In this document: piece by piece, positions 50,563 through 60,762 of the stretch
How the letters are laid out: every line of letters starts with the position of its first letter
Numbering within the stretch: position 1 is the stretch's first letter
NCBI GenBank assembly: GCA_027625145.1
Contig: JAQBXK010000007.1
Span: forward strand, 1-64,000
DNA from: Pseudomonadota bacterium
GTDB lineage: Bacteria > Pseudomonadota > Alphaproteobacteria > Puniceispirillales > Marisalimonadaceae
Reading direction: 5' to 3'
DNA length: 64,000 nucleotides
Made by a program: the position numbers and the translations under genes
Notes under the pieces: generated by a model
What the model was told of the DNA's origin: nothing
What the model saw: only the letters and a program-made list of their open reading frames with translations
Database searches by the model: none

Positions 50563-52569
50563 TTATTTTTTTAAACTTAATAGTTTCATTTTATCAGACA
50601 CTTGTTGTCCATTAATAATAAATATTCTTTCAATAATACCATCTCTTGGTGAAGTAAGAGAAAATTCCATTTTCATTGCCTCAAGAATAAAAAGTACATC
50701 CCCTTTTTTAACTATAGAGTTTGCCTTAATTTTTTTAATTTTAACAATCCCATGCATTGGTGCAATAATACTGTCTTCTAAGTTACTAATATGATTATCT
50801 TTAGATTGTAATAAATTTCTATTAATTGCTTTGAATGTATGTTGTTTCGTAAAGAAGGTAAAAATTTGATCCCCACTATTTATATTTTTCATACTCTGAA
50901 AGCTTAAATTTATATTTTTCCCTTTTAGAGATGCTTCTATTTTTGATTGGTTAATTATTATTGATGAGAACAGAAATATTTTTTTATTAAATTCAATTTC
51001 TATTTCATTAGGCCTGGAACACACAATTTTATATAATACTTCTTTTTCTTTTATGCTTATTTTTAATGGATAAACATTTGGTTTCCACATATACAAATCA
51101 TATAAAGTATTAGTAGAAATAATTTTTAATTTTTTAAAAACAACTACTCCAACTAATGCTTTAAAGCTATCATCAATTTCATTGTCGATTAGAGATTTAA
51201 TATTTTCTTCAATGAATTTTGTAGTTACTTCTCCATCTTTAACATTTTTATTATTTAGTAATTTAATTAATAAATCTAAATTTGTTGTTATGCCTGCTAT
51301 TTCAATTTCATATAAATAATTTATTAAATGTTTTATAGCTGCATTTCTATTGTTTCCATGAGCTATAATTTTAGCAATCATAGGATCATAAAATGGAGTT
51401 ATGCTATCTCCAGATTTTGTTCCCGTTTCAATTGTACAATTTGGATGATTTAAATTGTCTGGAAATTTAAGATGGTAAATTTTACCACTTTGAGGAAGAA
51501 AATTTTTATTAACGTCTTCGGCATATAATCTAGCTTCAAAAGCCCATCCATTTATATTAATATCGTTTTGTGAAACTGGTAATTTTTCTCCATTAGCAAT
51601 ATTCAACTGCCAATCGATTAAATTAGTAGAAGTTATTGCCTCAGTAACTGGGTGCTCAACTTGAATTCTAGTATTCATCTCCATAAAATAAATTTTATTT
51701 TTATCTAATCCATTTTGGATGTCAGCTATAAATTCAATTGTGCCAGCTCCTAAATAGTTTATTGCACGTGCTGCTTTAACTGATAGTTCACCAAGAAAAT
51801 TTTGTATTTCCTTATTAAGATTTGGGGAAGGAGCTTCTTCTATAACTTTTTGTTGTCTTCGCTGTAATGAACAATCTCTATCAAATAAATGAACTACATT
51901 TCCAAATTTATCAGCAAAAATTTGAATTTCAATATGACGCGCTTTTGGTATATATTTTTCTAAAATACAGTTAGAATCATTAAAATTTGTTTTTGCTTCA
52001 TTAGAAGCTTCTTGGAAAGCTATTGAAAAATGATTTTTATTTTCAGCTATCCTCATTCCTCTCCCACCACCTCCTGATCTTGCTTTGACTAATAATGGGA
52101 AACCTATTTCATCTGCTTTATTTTTAAGAAAATTTAGTTCTTGTTTATCTCCATGATAACCAGGAACGACAGGCAAGCCTGCTTTTTCCATAAGAGTTTT
52201 AGCTTTATCTTTTTCTCCCATATTTCTTACAACATTGCTATTAGGCCCTATAAAAATTAACTTATTTTTTTCAACATTTTCTATAAAATCAGCGTTTTCT
52301 GATAACAATCCATAACCTGGATGAATTGCATTAGCTTTGTTTTTTTTAGCTATTTGTATTATTAAATTACCATTCATATACGTTTCAGAAACTAAAAATC
52401 CTTGAATATGTATCGCTTCATCAGCAAGTTTAGTATGTAAACTATCAATATCTAAATCAGAGTAGATAGCTAAAGTTGGAATATTTAATTTTTTTGCACG
52501 CTGAATAATTTTACATGCAATCTCACCACGGTTGGCAATTAATAATTTTTTTATTTTTTGTTTATTCAT
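50563..52569 (-). CDS. liuD: Methylcrotonyl-CoA carboxylase, biotin-containing subunit
   Basis: A 668-residue protein: biotin carboxylase domain (1-450) with the ATP loop GGGGRGMRIAEN near 165-176 and MEMNTRIQVEHPVTE near 300, then a linker domain, and a C-terminal biotinyl domain with EAMKMEF, biotin on Lys633. The length and its pairing with LiuB (5 bp away) point to the MCC alpha subunit rather than propionyl- or acetyl-CoA carboxylase. Confidence 0.92.
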   Translation of the reverse strand: MNKQKIKKLLIANRGEIACKIIQRAKKLNIPTLAIYSDLDIDSLHTKLADEAIHIQGFLVSETYMNGNLIIQIAKKNKANAIHPGYGLLSENADFIENVEKNKLIFIGPNSNVVRNMGEKDKAKTLMEKAGLPVVPGYHGDKQELNFLKNKADEIGFPLLVKARSGGGGRGMRIAENKNHFSIAFQEASNEAKTNFNDSNCILEKYIPKARHIEIQIFADKFGNVVHLFDRDCSLQRRQQKVIEEAPSPNLNKEIQNFLGELSVKAARAINYLGAGTIEFIADIQNGLDKNKIYFMEMNTRIQVEHPVTEAITSTNLIDWQLNIANGEKLPVSQNDININGWAFEARLYAEDVNKNFLPQSGKIYHLKFPDNLNHPNCTIETGTKSGDSITPFYDPMIAKIIAHGNNRNAAIKHLINYLYEIEIAGITTNLDLLIKLLNNKNVKDGEVTTKFIEENIKSLIDNEIDDSFKALVGVVVFKKLKIISTNTLYDLYMWKPNVYPLKISIKEKEVLYKIVCSRPNEIEIEFNKKIFLFSSIIINQSKIEASLKGKNINLSFQSMKNINSGDQIFTFFTKQHTFKAINRNLLQSKDNHISNLEDSIIAPMHGIVKIKKIKANSIVKKGDVLFILEAMKMEFSLTSPRDGIIERIFIINGQQVSDKMKLLSLKK

Positions 52570-52574
52570 ATGAT

Positions 52575-54182
52575 TTACATTCTAAAAATACCAAATTTGG
52601 TATCTTCTATTTCTTTATGTAAAGTTACTCTTAAGCTGGCAGCTAGGATATCTCGAGTTTTTGCGGGGTTAATTATACCATCATCCCAAAGACGTGCTGA
52701 AGCATACAATGGATGTGCCTGTTCTTCAAATTGATCTATAATTGGTTTTTTAAAATAATTTTCAATATTATTATTCCATTTACCTTTATTTTTAATAACG
52801 TTATTTTTCTTTAATTCAGCCAATACACTTGCAGCTTGCTCTCCTCCCATTACAGATATACGAGAGCAAGGCCAAGTCCATAGAAACCTTGGGCTAAAAG
52901 CTCTGCCACACATCCCATAATTTCCAGCTCCAAAGCTTCCTCCAATTAAAATTGTAATTTTAGGTACTTTAGTTGTAGCAACCGCATTAACTAGCTTAGC
53001 TCCATTTTTAGCTATTCCTCCATGTTCAGCATTTTCTCCAACCATAAAGCCAGTTATATTTTGCAAGAAAATTAAAGGAATTTTTCGTTGGCTACATAGT
53101 TCAATAAAATGTGTTCCTTTGAGTGCACTGTCAGAAAAAAGAACACCATTATTTGCTATAATACCACAAATCATTCCATGTATATTTGCAAAGCCAGTTA
53201 TTAATGTTGTTCCAAATTCTTTCTTAAATTCATCAAATTCAGATCCATCTACAATCCTGATAATAACTTCTCTCGCATCGTAAGGAACTTTATTGTCAGC
53301 GGGAACAATTCCTAAAAGTTCTTGTGAGTCGTATAATGGAGGATTAAAATCATTTGTATGAAAATTATTATTTTGATTTGTATTTAAGTTTTTAATGCAT
53401 TGTCTTGCTAAAGCAAGAGCATGTTCGTCATTGTCTGCTAGATAATCTGCTACACCAGAAATTTTAGTATGAACTTCTCCTCCGCCTAGTTTTTCTGGAT
53501 TTGTTATTTCTCCAGTTGCAGCTTTGACAAGTGGAGGCCCTGCTAGAAATATAGTTCCTTGATTTTTTACAATAATTGTCTCATCAGACATTGCTGGCAC
53601 ATATGCTCCTCCTGCAGTACAACTTCCCATCACCACTGCTATTTGAGCGATACCTTTAGAAGACATATTAGCTTGATTATAAAATATTCTTCCAAAATGT
53701 TCTCGGTCAGCAAAAACTTCATCTTGGTTTGGAAGATTTGCCCCACCTGAATCAACTAAATATATACATGGTAGGTGATTTTCTAAAGCTATTTCTTGAG
53801 CTCTAAGATGTTTCTTTACTGTAATTGGATAGTAAGTTCCTCCTTTTACAGTTGAATCATTGCATATTACCATTACGTCTATATTGTGAATTTTTCCTAT
53901 TCCAGTTATTATGCCGCCTGAAGGACATTCATTATTATACATATTATATCCGGCTGTTAAACCTACTTCAAGGAAGCCGCTTTCGGGATCAAGTAATTTT
54001 GAAACTCTCTCTCTTGGCAGCATTTTACCACGATTTTCATGACGTTCTTTTAGTTTTTCTCCACCTCCATCCATAGCTAAATTAACAGCTTTGAGGGTAA
54101 GGTCTAAGTCAATATTTAGTTGTTTTTTATTTTTTAAAAAATCAGGATCATCTGATTTGATTTGTGATTGAAGAATTGTCAT
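52575..54182 (-). CDS. liuB: Methylcrotonyl-CoA carboxylase, carboxyltransferase subunit
   Basis: A 535-residue carboxyltransferase of the crotonase-superfamily pair type. Both half-domains are visible: [37 protein letters not shown] near residue 120, and the acyl-CoA site [15 protein letters not shown] and [25 protein letters not shown] further on. The latter is the MCC-beta pattern. The gene overlaps liuA by 4 bp and lies 5 bp from liuD, so the three are co-translated. Confidence 0.93.
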   Translation of the reverse strand: MTILQSQIKSDDPDFLKNKKQLNIDLDLTLKAVNLAMDGGGEKLKERHENRGKMLPRERVSKLLDPESGFLEVGLTAGYNMYNNECPSGGIITGIGKIHNIDVMVICNDSTVKGGTYYPITVKKHLRAQEIALENHLPCIYLVDSGGANLPNQDEVFADREHFGRIFYNQANMSSKGIAQIAVVMGSCTAGGAYVPAMSDETIIVKNQGTIFLAGPPLVKAATGEITNPEKLGGGEVHTKISGVADYLADNDEHALALARQCIKNLNTNQNNNFHTNDFNPPLYDSQELLGIVPADNKVPYDAREVIIRIVDGSEFDEFKKEFGTTLITGFANIHGMICGIIANNGVLFSDSALKGTHFIELCSQRKIPLIFLQNITGFMVGENAEHGGIAKNGAKLVNAVATTKVPKITILIGGSFGAGNYGMCGRAFSPRFLWTWPCSRISVMGGEQAASVLAELKKNNVIKNKGKWNNNIENYFKKPIIDQFEEQAHPLYASARLWDDGIINPAKTRDILAASLRVTLHKEIEDTKFGIFRM

Positions 54183-55348
54183 ATGGTGGTTTCCATAAAT
54201 AGTTCTCTACCAATAAGCATTCGTCTGATTTCAGAAGTTCCTGCTCCAATTTCATATAATTTGGCATCTCTTAATAGTCTTCCTGCGGCAAAGTCGTTTG
54301 TATAGCCATTTCCACCAAGAGTTTGAATTGCTTCTAAAGCAATTTGTGTAGCTTTTTCAGCTGAATATAAAATACACCCAGCAGCATCTTTTCTTGTAGT
54401 CTCTCCTCTGTCGCATGCTTTAGCTACTTCATAAACATAAGATCTACATGCATTCATGGTGGTGTACATATCGGCAATTTTACCTTGCATGATTTGAAAC
54501 TCTCCGATTGATTTACCAAATTGTTTTCTTTCATGTATATATGGTACAACTATATCCATAGCTGCTGCCATTATTCCTAAAGGTCCTGCAGCAAGTACAA
54601 CTCTTTCATAGTCTAATCCACTCATTAAAATGGATGCGCCTTTCCCAACTTCACCAAGAATATTTTCTTCTGGTACAGGGCAGTTGTTGAAAATTAATTC
54701 AGATGTATCAGATCCTCTCATCCCAAGTTTATCTAGTTTTTTCCCAGCTGAAAAGCCAGACATTGATTTTTCGATTATAAAAGCTGTTATCCCTTTAGAT
54801 CCATCTGATGGGCTAGTTTTAGCATAGACTACTAGTGTATCTGCATCTGGACCATTAGTAATCCACATTTTTGTTCCATTTAGAAGATAGGTGTTGTTTC
54901 CTTGTTTTTCTGCATGAAGGGACATTGAAACAACGTCTGAGCCAGACCCTGTTTCACTCATTGCTAAAGCTCCAATTTTTTCTCCACTACATAAGTCTGG
55001 TAAATATTTTTCTTTTTGTTCTGGAGTACCATTCCTATTGATTTGATTGACGCATAAATTAGAAAAAGCTCCATATGAAAGTCCAACAGATGCGCTCGCT
55101 CTACTAATTTCTTCAAGAGCAATACAATGAGCTAGATAACTCATTTCACTTCCGCCATACTTTGATTCTGCGGTAATACCTAGTAGACCAAGTGCTCCAA
55201 GTTTTTTCCATAAATGATTAGGAAAGGTGTTGTCTTTATCAATTTGATTAGCTATTGGAGCTATTTCATTCTGTGCAAATTTATTAACAGTTTCTCTTAA
55301 AAGTTCGTTATCTTTGCCAATTGAAAAATTCATGGAATGTAAGAACAT
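54179..55348 (-). CDS. liuA: Isovaleryl-CoA dehydrogenase
   Basis: A 389-residue FAD acyl-CoA dehydrogenase, first gene of the leucine operon. [18 protein letters not shown] near residue 130, [23 protein letters not shown], the glutamate-bearing region [17 protein letters not shown] near 250 (IVD-type catalytic glutamate), and the C-terminal [16 protein letters not shown] keep the ATG at 55348; MNFSI five codons later is an alternative. A run of five G (AGGGGGC) stands 10 bp before the ATG, the only candidate ribosome site. The 79-bp gap upstream probably holds the operon promoter. Confidence 0.93.
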   Translation of the reverse strand: MFLHSMNFSIGKDNELLRETVNKFAQNEIAPIANQIDKDNTFPNHLWKKLGALGLLGITAESKYGGSEMSYLAHCIALEEISRASASVGLSYGAFSNLCVNQINRNGTPEQKEKYLPDLCSGEKIGALAMSETGSGSDVVSMSLHAEKQGNNTYLLNGTKMWITNGPDADTLVVYAKTSPSDGSKGITAFIIEKSMSGFSAGKKLDKLGMRGSDTSELIFNNCPVPEENILGEVGKGASILMSGLDYERVVLAAGPLGIMAAAMDIVVPYIHERKQFGKSIGEFQIMQGKIADMYTTMNACRSYVYEVAKACDRGETTRKDAAGCILYSAEKATQIALEAIQTLGGNGYTNDFAAGRLLRDAKLYEIGAGTSEIRRMLIGRELFMETTI

Positions 55349-55427
55349 AAAAAACGCCCCCTATCTTACAAGTTTCTAAATTATAACATAACTAAGTTTT
55401 TCTTTCGTTCCATATAAAATTATATTT

Positions 55428-55883
55428 TTACTTGAGTTGGTTAGCTGCTCTTTCTTTTGCTTCAGCACTTTCAATCCCTGAGATATATAGTAAACCATTC
55501 ATACGTCGCATTAAATTTGCTTCAAAATCGTCTATTACTCCATCAGCAAGAATTACTCCCCACATCATCTCAATAACATCAATTCTTTCTTTATGGTCCA
55601 TTTCGTTTAATAAGATTTTAATTTGAGAAAATAGCTCTATCCTTGTTTCATTATCAGCTAATGCTTTTTTAATATTATCATCTGCTTCATTCTCAGTGAA
55701 ATTAAACTTTTTCATCAATAGATTTTTAATATGATTTATTTCTTCTGGGCCAGAATCTCCATCAATTTGGGAAGCTTCAATAAGTAAAACAATAACTGCT
55801 TGTATATCTTCTCCGTTATATACGTCTTCGTCTTCTTTATGAGATGTGATTTTAGCCATAGCAGATTTTAAATTTGAAAACAT
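55428..55883 (-). CDS. TerB-like protein
   Basis: A 151-residue, all-helical acidic protein that matches the TerB (tellurite-resistance) fold pattern, with the DGVIDDFEANLMRRMNGLLYI metal-type segment near 115. Two similar acidic motifs (IDGDSGPEEINHIKNLL and LADGVIDDFEANLMR) reflect the internal repeat of the family. Function is unknown; many alphaproteobacteria carry one such gene outside any ter cluster. It stands alone, divergent from the glutamate-synthase-like gene by 111 bp. Confidence 0.78.
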   Translation of the reverse strand: MFSNLKSAMAKITSHKEDEDVYNGEDIQAVIVLLIEASQIDGDSGPEEINHIKNLLMKKFNFTENEADDNIKKALADNETRIELFSQIKILLNEMDHKERIDVIEMMWGVILADGVIDDFEANLMRRMNGLLYISGIESAEAKERAANQLK

Positions 55884-55994
55884 TGTTGCTCCTGAAATTC
55901 TTGATCGTAATTATTTATTTTATAATATAGTCTTTATAGATATTTTAAAATTTTTATCATTATAAATTTTAAATGGTTTAAATGTGGAGCGTAA

Positions 55995-57590
55995 ATGAAA
56001 AAAAGATTTGTAGTTTGGTTTTTATTTTTTTGCCTTATACCTTTTGGATTTTTGTTAAGTTTTCAATCATATCTGATTTCTCTAATAGTCATAAGTATAG
56101 GGTTATGGGGTTTTTTTTTAGGTGCTATTGATTACCTGCAAACAAGAAGAGCTATTTTAAGAAACTATCCATTAACGGCTAGGTTAAGATTTATTTTTGA
56201 AAGCATAAGGCCTGAGATAAGGCAATACTTTGTTGAATCAGATAAAGAAAAAGTACCTTTTTCTAGAGAACAAAGAAATTTAGTTTATCAAAGAGCAAAA
56301 AATCTAAGTGGGATAAAACCATTTGGTTCATTAGAGAAAATGGATGCTATTGGTCACGAATGGCTGAATCACTCAATAATGCCAAGTCATATTGAAAGTC
56401 ATGATTTCAGAGTATTAGTTGGTAAAAAACAATGTAAAAAACCTTATTTATCGTCTTTTTTGAATATATCTGGAATGTCATTTGGTGCTCTTTCCCCTCA
56501 AGCTATAGAGTCATTAAATTTAGGAGCTAGGATTAATAATTTTGCACATACTACTGGAGAAGGTGGTGTATCTTCATTTCATAAAAAAAATAAAGGTGAT
56601 TTGATTTGGCAGATTGGCAGTGGATATTTTGGCTGTAGAGATGAATTTGGTAACTTTGATGATGATAAATTTAAAGAACAGGCTAAATTAGACCAAATTA
56701 AAATGATAGAGATTAAATTATCTCAAGGCGCCAAGCCAGGTCATGGGGGAATATTGCCTGCCGCTAAGGTGACATCAACTATTGCATTAGCTAGGGGAGT
56801 TCAAGAGGGAATTGATTGTATTAGTCCGTCATCCCACTCAGCTTTTAAAGATCCAATAGAACTTATAAATTTTATAAATAAATTAAGAGACCTATCGTCA
56901 GGTAAACCGGTTGGAATAAAATTGTGTGTTGGCCATCCTTGGGAATGGTTTGCTATAGCTAAGGCAATTGTAAAATTTAAATCTGGTCCAGATTTTATAA
57001 CTATTGATGGTTCTGAAGGAGGTTCTGGAGCTGCCCCCAGTGAATTTATGGATCATGTAGGAGCTCCATTACAAGATGGATTAATGTTAGTCCATAACAC
57101 TTTATTAGCTTTAGGAATAAGAAAAGATATTACATTGATTGCTTCAGGAAAATTAATTTCTGGCCATGATTTAGCCAGAACTTCTTCAATTGGAGCTGAT
57201 ATTTGTAATATGGCGAGAGGTTTTATGTTTGCCCTTGGATGTATTCAAGCGCAAACATGTCATAATGGGATGTGTCCTACTGGAATAACTACTCAAGATC
57301 CTTCAAGGGCAAGGGCTATAGTGATTGAAGAGAAACACAAAAGAGTTGCTAATTTTCATAAAGGGACATTGATAGCTTTAAAAGAAATTGTTGAAGCCGC
57401 AGGTGTAAAACATCCAGATGATTTTCGTCCTGAACATCTTGTGATAAGAGCTGAAGGAAATGAATTAGGAACTGCTTCTTCAATATTCACTTGGTTAAAA
57501 GAAGGGGACTTAAATAAAAAAGTTATAGATCATCCTGCTTTTTCACGCTTTTGGAAAAAATCTTCATATAAGACCTTTAATCTTTTGTGA
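55995..57590 (+). CDS. FMN-binding glutamate synthase-like protein
   Basis: A 531-residue protein: two N-terminal hydrophobic segments (about 5-50), then the FMN-binding/glutamate-synthase central domain. Seen in order: SGMSFGALSPQAIESLNLGA near 160, GEGGVSSFHKKNKGD, KLSQGAKPGHGGILPAAKVT near 245, ITIDGSEGGSGAAPSEFMDHVG near 335, and the cysteines in CIQAQTCHNGMCPTGI near 415, which match the 3Fe-4S spacing of GltB. It lacks the amidotransferase and the GXGXG domain of full GltB. Such membrane-tethered forms are widespread and poorly understood; the amt and glnE neighbours support a nitrogen role. Confidence 0.85.
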   Translation: MKKRFVVWFLFFCLIPFGFLLSFQSYLISLIVISIGLWGFFLGAIDYLQTRRAILRNYPLTARLRFIFESIRPEIRQYFVESDKEKVPFSREQRNLVYQRAKNLSGIKPFGSLEKMDAIGHEWLNHSIMPSHIESHDFRVLVGKKQCKKPYLSSFLNISGMSFGALSPQAIESLNLGARINNFAHTTGEGGVSSFHKKNKGDLIWQIGSGYFGCRDEFGNFDDDKFKEQAKLDQIKMIEIKLSQGAKPGHGGILPAAKVTSTIALARGVQEGIDCISPSSHSAFKDPIELINFINKLRDLSSGKPVGIKLCVGHPWEWFAIAKAIVKFKSGPDFITIDGSEGGSGAAPSEFMDHVGAPLQDGLMLVHNTLLALGIRKDITLIASGKLISGHDLARTSSIGADICNMARGFMFALGCIQAQTCHNGMCPTGITTQDPSRARAIVIEEKHKRVANFHKGTLIALKEIVEAAGVKHPDDFRPEHLVIRAEGNELGTASSIFTWLKEGDLNKKVIDHPAFSRFWKKSSYKTFNLL

Positions 57591-57597
57591 TGTATAA

Positions 57598-57627
57598 AAA
57601 AAAGGACAGTTTAATCTGTCCTTTTTT
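57598..57627. terminator. Bidirectional intrinsic terminator
   Basis: Twelve-base arms AAAAAAGGACAG (57598-57609) and CTGTCCTTTTTT (57616-57627) pair around a 6-nt loop. The T tract and its mirror A tract make it work for both convergent genes, the glutamate-synthase-like gene (stop at 57590) and amt (stop at 57644). Confidence 0.85.
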
Positions 57628-57643
57628 ATAGATTTATATTATT

Positions 57644-58942
57644 TTATTTTCTGAAGTCAGGATAAGCTTCCATTCCTATTTCACTTAGGTCCATGCCTTC
57701 TAACTCTTCTTCAGGTGTTACCCTTATTCCTATTGTCATTTTAATGATATACCACAAGATTGCTGAAGCAATTATTGTAAAAGCGCCAATTGCAGTTATA
57801 CCATAAACTTGAGCTCCAATTGTTGCATCTGAATTTGAGAAAACAACAGCGATTGTTCCCCAGATTCCAGCAAATAGATGTACTGGAATAGCACCTACTA
57901 CATCATCAATTTTTAACTTATCTAGTAACGGTATTGTTAATACTACTATTAGACCACCTACAGCACCAATACCTATCGCTAGCATTGGTGTAGGAGCTAG
58001 AGGTTCTGCAGTAATGGCAACTAAACCACCTAATGCACCATTTAACGCCATTGTTAGATCAGTTTTTTTGTAGAACAACATAGTGAGTATGATAGCAACT
58101 ACAACGCCACCAGCAGCAGCCAGATTTGTGTTGATATATATATTTGATATAGCGGCTACATCTGCGGCAGTTCCCATAGCTAACTGTGATCCACCATTAA
58201 AACCAAACCATCCAAACCATAATAGGAATGTTCCTAAAGTAGCTAATGGTAAGTTAGATCCTGGCATTGGAGTGATACTTCCATCTTCACCATATTTACC
58301 TTTACGAGCGCCTAGAATAATTGCGCCAGTTAATGCTGCCCAACCACCAACACCATGAACTATAGAAGAACCTGCAAAATCAAGAAAGCCTGCTTCACTT
58401 AAGAAACCGCCACCCCATGACCATGAACCTTGAATAGGGTATATGAATCCACATAAAACGATTACAAAAACAAAAAAGCTTTTAAGTTTAATTCTTTCTG
58501 CTACCGCTCCACTAACAATAGAGGCTGCCGTTGCACAAAAAACCATCTGGAAGAACCAATCTGATCCAGAAGAATATGTTGAATCTTTTTCTCCTCCAAA
58601 AGTTTTTAACTCATCAACTGGTGCCCAAATAGATAGAGTGCCGATCCATCCTGATACATCCATATACATTAAATTATAACCAAAGACGGCAAACATAATT
58701 CCAGCAATTGAATATAATCCAATGTTTTTTGCACATTGTACTACTGCATTTTTAGCTCGTACCAAACCAGTTTCTAGCATACAAAAACCTGCTGCCATTA
58801 ACATCACAAGAAATCCATGAACTAGGAAAGAAAATGAATTAAAAATATAAGCAGTTTCTGGATCTGTTGCAGCTGTAGCAACACTAGATAACCCTGTTGT
58901 TAGTCCAGCTATTGCGATAAATAGCTTGATTAGATTAGTCAT
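57644..58942 (-). CDS. amt: Ammonium transporter
   Basis: A 432-residue protein with a signal-like first helix and eleven further helices, of the Amt/Mep/Rh family. Recognisable segments: LETGLVRAKNAVVQCAKNIGLYSI near 57-80, GAVAERIKLKSFFVFVIV, the pore-histidine regions SSIVHGVGGWAALTGAIILG near 190 and VHLFAGIWGTIAVVF near 350, and LLWFGWFGFNGGSQLA. No glnK gene lies next to it, unlike most amt loci. It takes up ammonium or ammonia for assimilation. Confidence 0.93.
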   Translation of the reverse strand: MTNLIKLFIAIAGLTTGLSSVATAATDPETAYIFNSFSFLVHGFLVMLMAAGFCMLETGLVRAKNAVVQCAKNIGLYSIAGIMFAVFGYNLMYMDVSGWIGTLSIWAPVDELKTFGGEKDSTYSSGSDWFFQMVFCATAASIVSGAVAERIKLKSFFVFVIVLCGFIYPIQGSWSWGGGFLSEAGFLDFAGSSIVHGVGGWAALTGAIILGARKGKYGEDGSITPMPGSNLPLATLGTFLLWFGWFGFNGGSQLAMGTAADVAAISNIYINTNLAAAGGVVVAIILTMLFYKKTDLTMALNGALGGLVAITAEPLAPTPMLAIGIGAVGGLIVVLTIPLLDKLKIDDVVGAIPVHLFAGIWGTIAVVFSNSDATIGAQVYGITAIGAFTIIASAILWYIIKMTIGIRVTPEEELEGMDLSEIGMEAYPDFRK

Positions 58943-59149
58943 TATAAACTCCGTTAATAATTAATTTTCTAAAATATGCCAATAAAATTAATGTAGGACA
59001 AAGTTTGTAAGAGGATAAATAAATGGTTTTTAAATAATGATTAAAAAATAGGCGTTATTTGGATACTAAATTAAATAAGATTAATATTTAATCATTAATT
59101 ATTTTTTATTTTGGCTAAAAGTTATGCATGATTTTTTAATATTTATTAA

Positions 59150-60679
59150 TCAAGAATCCTTTTCAAGGCGTTCTATGATTTCGTTTAGAGTATTGTAAAT
59201 TTCTATTTTACCTAGATTTATTGAAGACTTTAAGGATCCAAGATCTTTTTTATTTGTCTCGGAGTTCAATATAGATATTGCCTTTAAAGGTAAATGGTCT
59301 TGCTTTTCATCTAAGTAACAAATATTCATAATTTGATCTAATTTAAAAAACATTTTTTCCATTTTCTTAAGCAAAAGTATTTGTTTATCATATTCATGAG
59401 TGTTTTTATTTATTGATCGATCTAGATAAAAAAACTTTAAAAATTCTATATCTCTTTGTCCTCCGGCACTATATTTAGTTTCAAACCATTTTGATGGTGA
59501 GGAACTTTTTAAAGCAACATTAGAGTTGGGCTTTTTATTATCTGTCCTCATCAATTTTACTTCAGCGGCAACTTGTTTTGAAAGTATTGGTATAGACTGT
59601 AAGTTTTTTATTAAACTTGACACATCTGAAGTGAATTTATTTTTTTTAGAAACAAGTCTAATTTTTTTTAAAGCTATTTTTTCCCATGAATATGTTTTAT
59701 TTTCTTGATATTCTTTAAAGTTAGAAAATGTAGACGCAATTGGTCCATACTTACCTGACGGTTTTAATTTAGTGTCTACTTCGTACAACATTCCTTCTTT
59801 TGTCTTGGTTGATAAAATATTTATAACCATACGAAATAGATCTATATAAATAGATCTATGATTTTTTTTAGAATTTTGTTCAATGTCATTATGAATAAAT
59901 ACCAGATCTAAGTCAGAATTAGAAGTCATGGTCATTGTTCCAAATCTTCCATATGCAATTATGCAATATTGATCACACTTAAAGTCATATTTTTTGATTA
60001 TTTTTTTCTCAGCTATTTCTAATGTTTTATTTAACGTGGCTTGCGCAAGTAAAGAAAATTCATTAGATGCTCTTTGTATGTCTATATCATTTTTAATTAA
60101 GGCAAATAAGATTTGAAATTTAAGAAAACGATGATTTTTTCTTAAAGCATCAAGTAAAGCTTCTTCGTCGTCAATATTAGAATCAATTTTATCAAATGTA
60201 CTTTGATAAAACGTAATGTTTCCATTTAGTCTCATTGCATAATCAGGATCTAATATATCTAACAATTTTTTATCTTGAGATATTAAATTAGTCATGTAGC
60301 CAGAAAATGTTAAAATATTAGATAGATTATCATATGTAAATTTTCTATTAATGAGTTCTTCTAAATAAGAAAAATTAAAAATTATATTATCTATAAACCT
60401 TAAAAGTTGATATAATCCTTGATCTTTGTCACTTGATTTTAAAATAATTGGAACAATGTTTTTTATAAAAATTAAAATCCAATTTTCCACTATATTTTTT
60501 ATTTTTAATGAAACTTTTTCTAAAAAGTAATTATTAAACAAGTTAATAATAGAGGTCTCATTCGTTTTGGAAGAATTGAGTAATTGTTTAATCAGGGCAA
60601 TATGTGGATACTCAATATTGATTTCATTATTATAAGGTCTTGGTAGATTTATTGGTATAGTAAGTTTTTCATAAAGCAT
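59150..60679 (-). CDS. glnE: Half-length GlnE: adenylylating (AT-C) domain only
   Basis: A 509-residue protein equal to the C-terminal half of glutamine synthetase adenylyltransferase. After a helical linker part (1-230), the nucleotidyltransferase domain has IAYGRFG at 241-247 and the metal-binding SDLD at 255-258 (Asp256, Asp258). Next come STKTKEGMLYEVDTKLKPSGKYGP, YSWEKIALKKIRLV and AGGQRDIEFL. The order closely tracks AT-C of E. coli GlnE (adenylylating). The N-terminal deadenylylating half, expected to bring the length to about 930-950, is absent. The 83 bp upstream carry no GlnE coding and the next gene is divergent, so this is a complete short form or a remnant. The gene is 207 bp from amt. 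Confidence 0.8.
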   Translation of the reverse strand: MLYEKLTIPINLPRPYNNEINIEYPHIALIKQLLNSSKTNETSIINLFNNYFLEKVSLKIKNIVENWILIFIKNIVPIILKSSDKDQGLYQLLRFIDNIIFNFSYLEELINRKFTYDNLSNILTFSGYMTNLISQDKKLLDILDPDYAMRLNGNITFYQSTFDKIDSNIDDEEALLDALRKNHRFLKFQILFALIKNDIDIQRASNEFSLLAQATLNKTLEIAEKKIIKKYDFKCDQYCIIAYGRFGTMTMTSNSDLDLVFIHNDIEQNSKKNHRSIYIDLFRMVINILSTKTKEGMLYEVDTKLKPSGKYGPIASTFSNFKEYQENKTYSWEKIALKKIRLVSKKNKFTSDVSSLIKNLQSIPILSKQVAAEVKLMRTDNKKPNSNVALKSSSPSKWFETKYSAGGQRDIEFLKFFYLDRSINKNTHEYDKQILLLKKMEKMFFKLDQIMNICYLDEKQDHLPLKAISILNSETNKKDLGSLKSSINLGKIEIYNTLNEIIERLEKDS

Positions 60680-60734
60680 TAATCTAATACCAATTTTAAT
60701 TATCTTTATTTTAACCTATAGATAATTTAGCATG

Positions 60735-60750
60735 TTTTCAATATTGAAAA
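60735..60750. promoter_or_regulatory. Palindrome in glnE-like/pirin divergent region
   Basis: TTTTCAATATTGAAAA is a perfect 16-bp palindrome, 12 bp before the pirin ATG in the 83-bp divergent gap. It could be a regulator site or a small hairpin. No regulator gene stands next to it. Confidence 0.35.
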
Positions 60751-60762
60751 TATTTAGGTAAC

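Noticed and set aside
55995-57590. Reading the FMN-binding protein as a normal GltB subunit of glutamate synthase
   Set aside because: At 531 residues it lacks the glutamine amidotransferase and C-terminal domains of GltB, and no GltD gene is adjacent.
58943-59149. Sigma-54 (-24/-12) promoter for amt
   Set aside because: A TTGGCA is found on the minus strand upstream of amt, but the matching GC at -12 is missing (the downstream part reads TATTTTAGA), so I do not call it.
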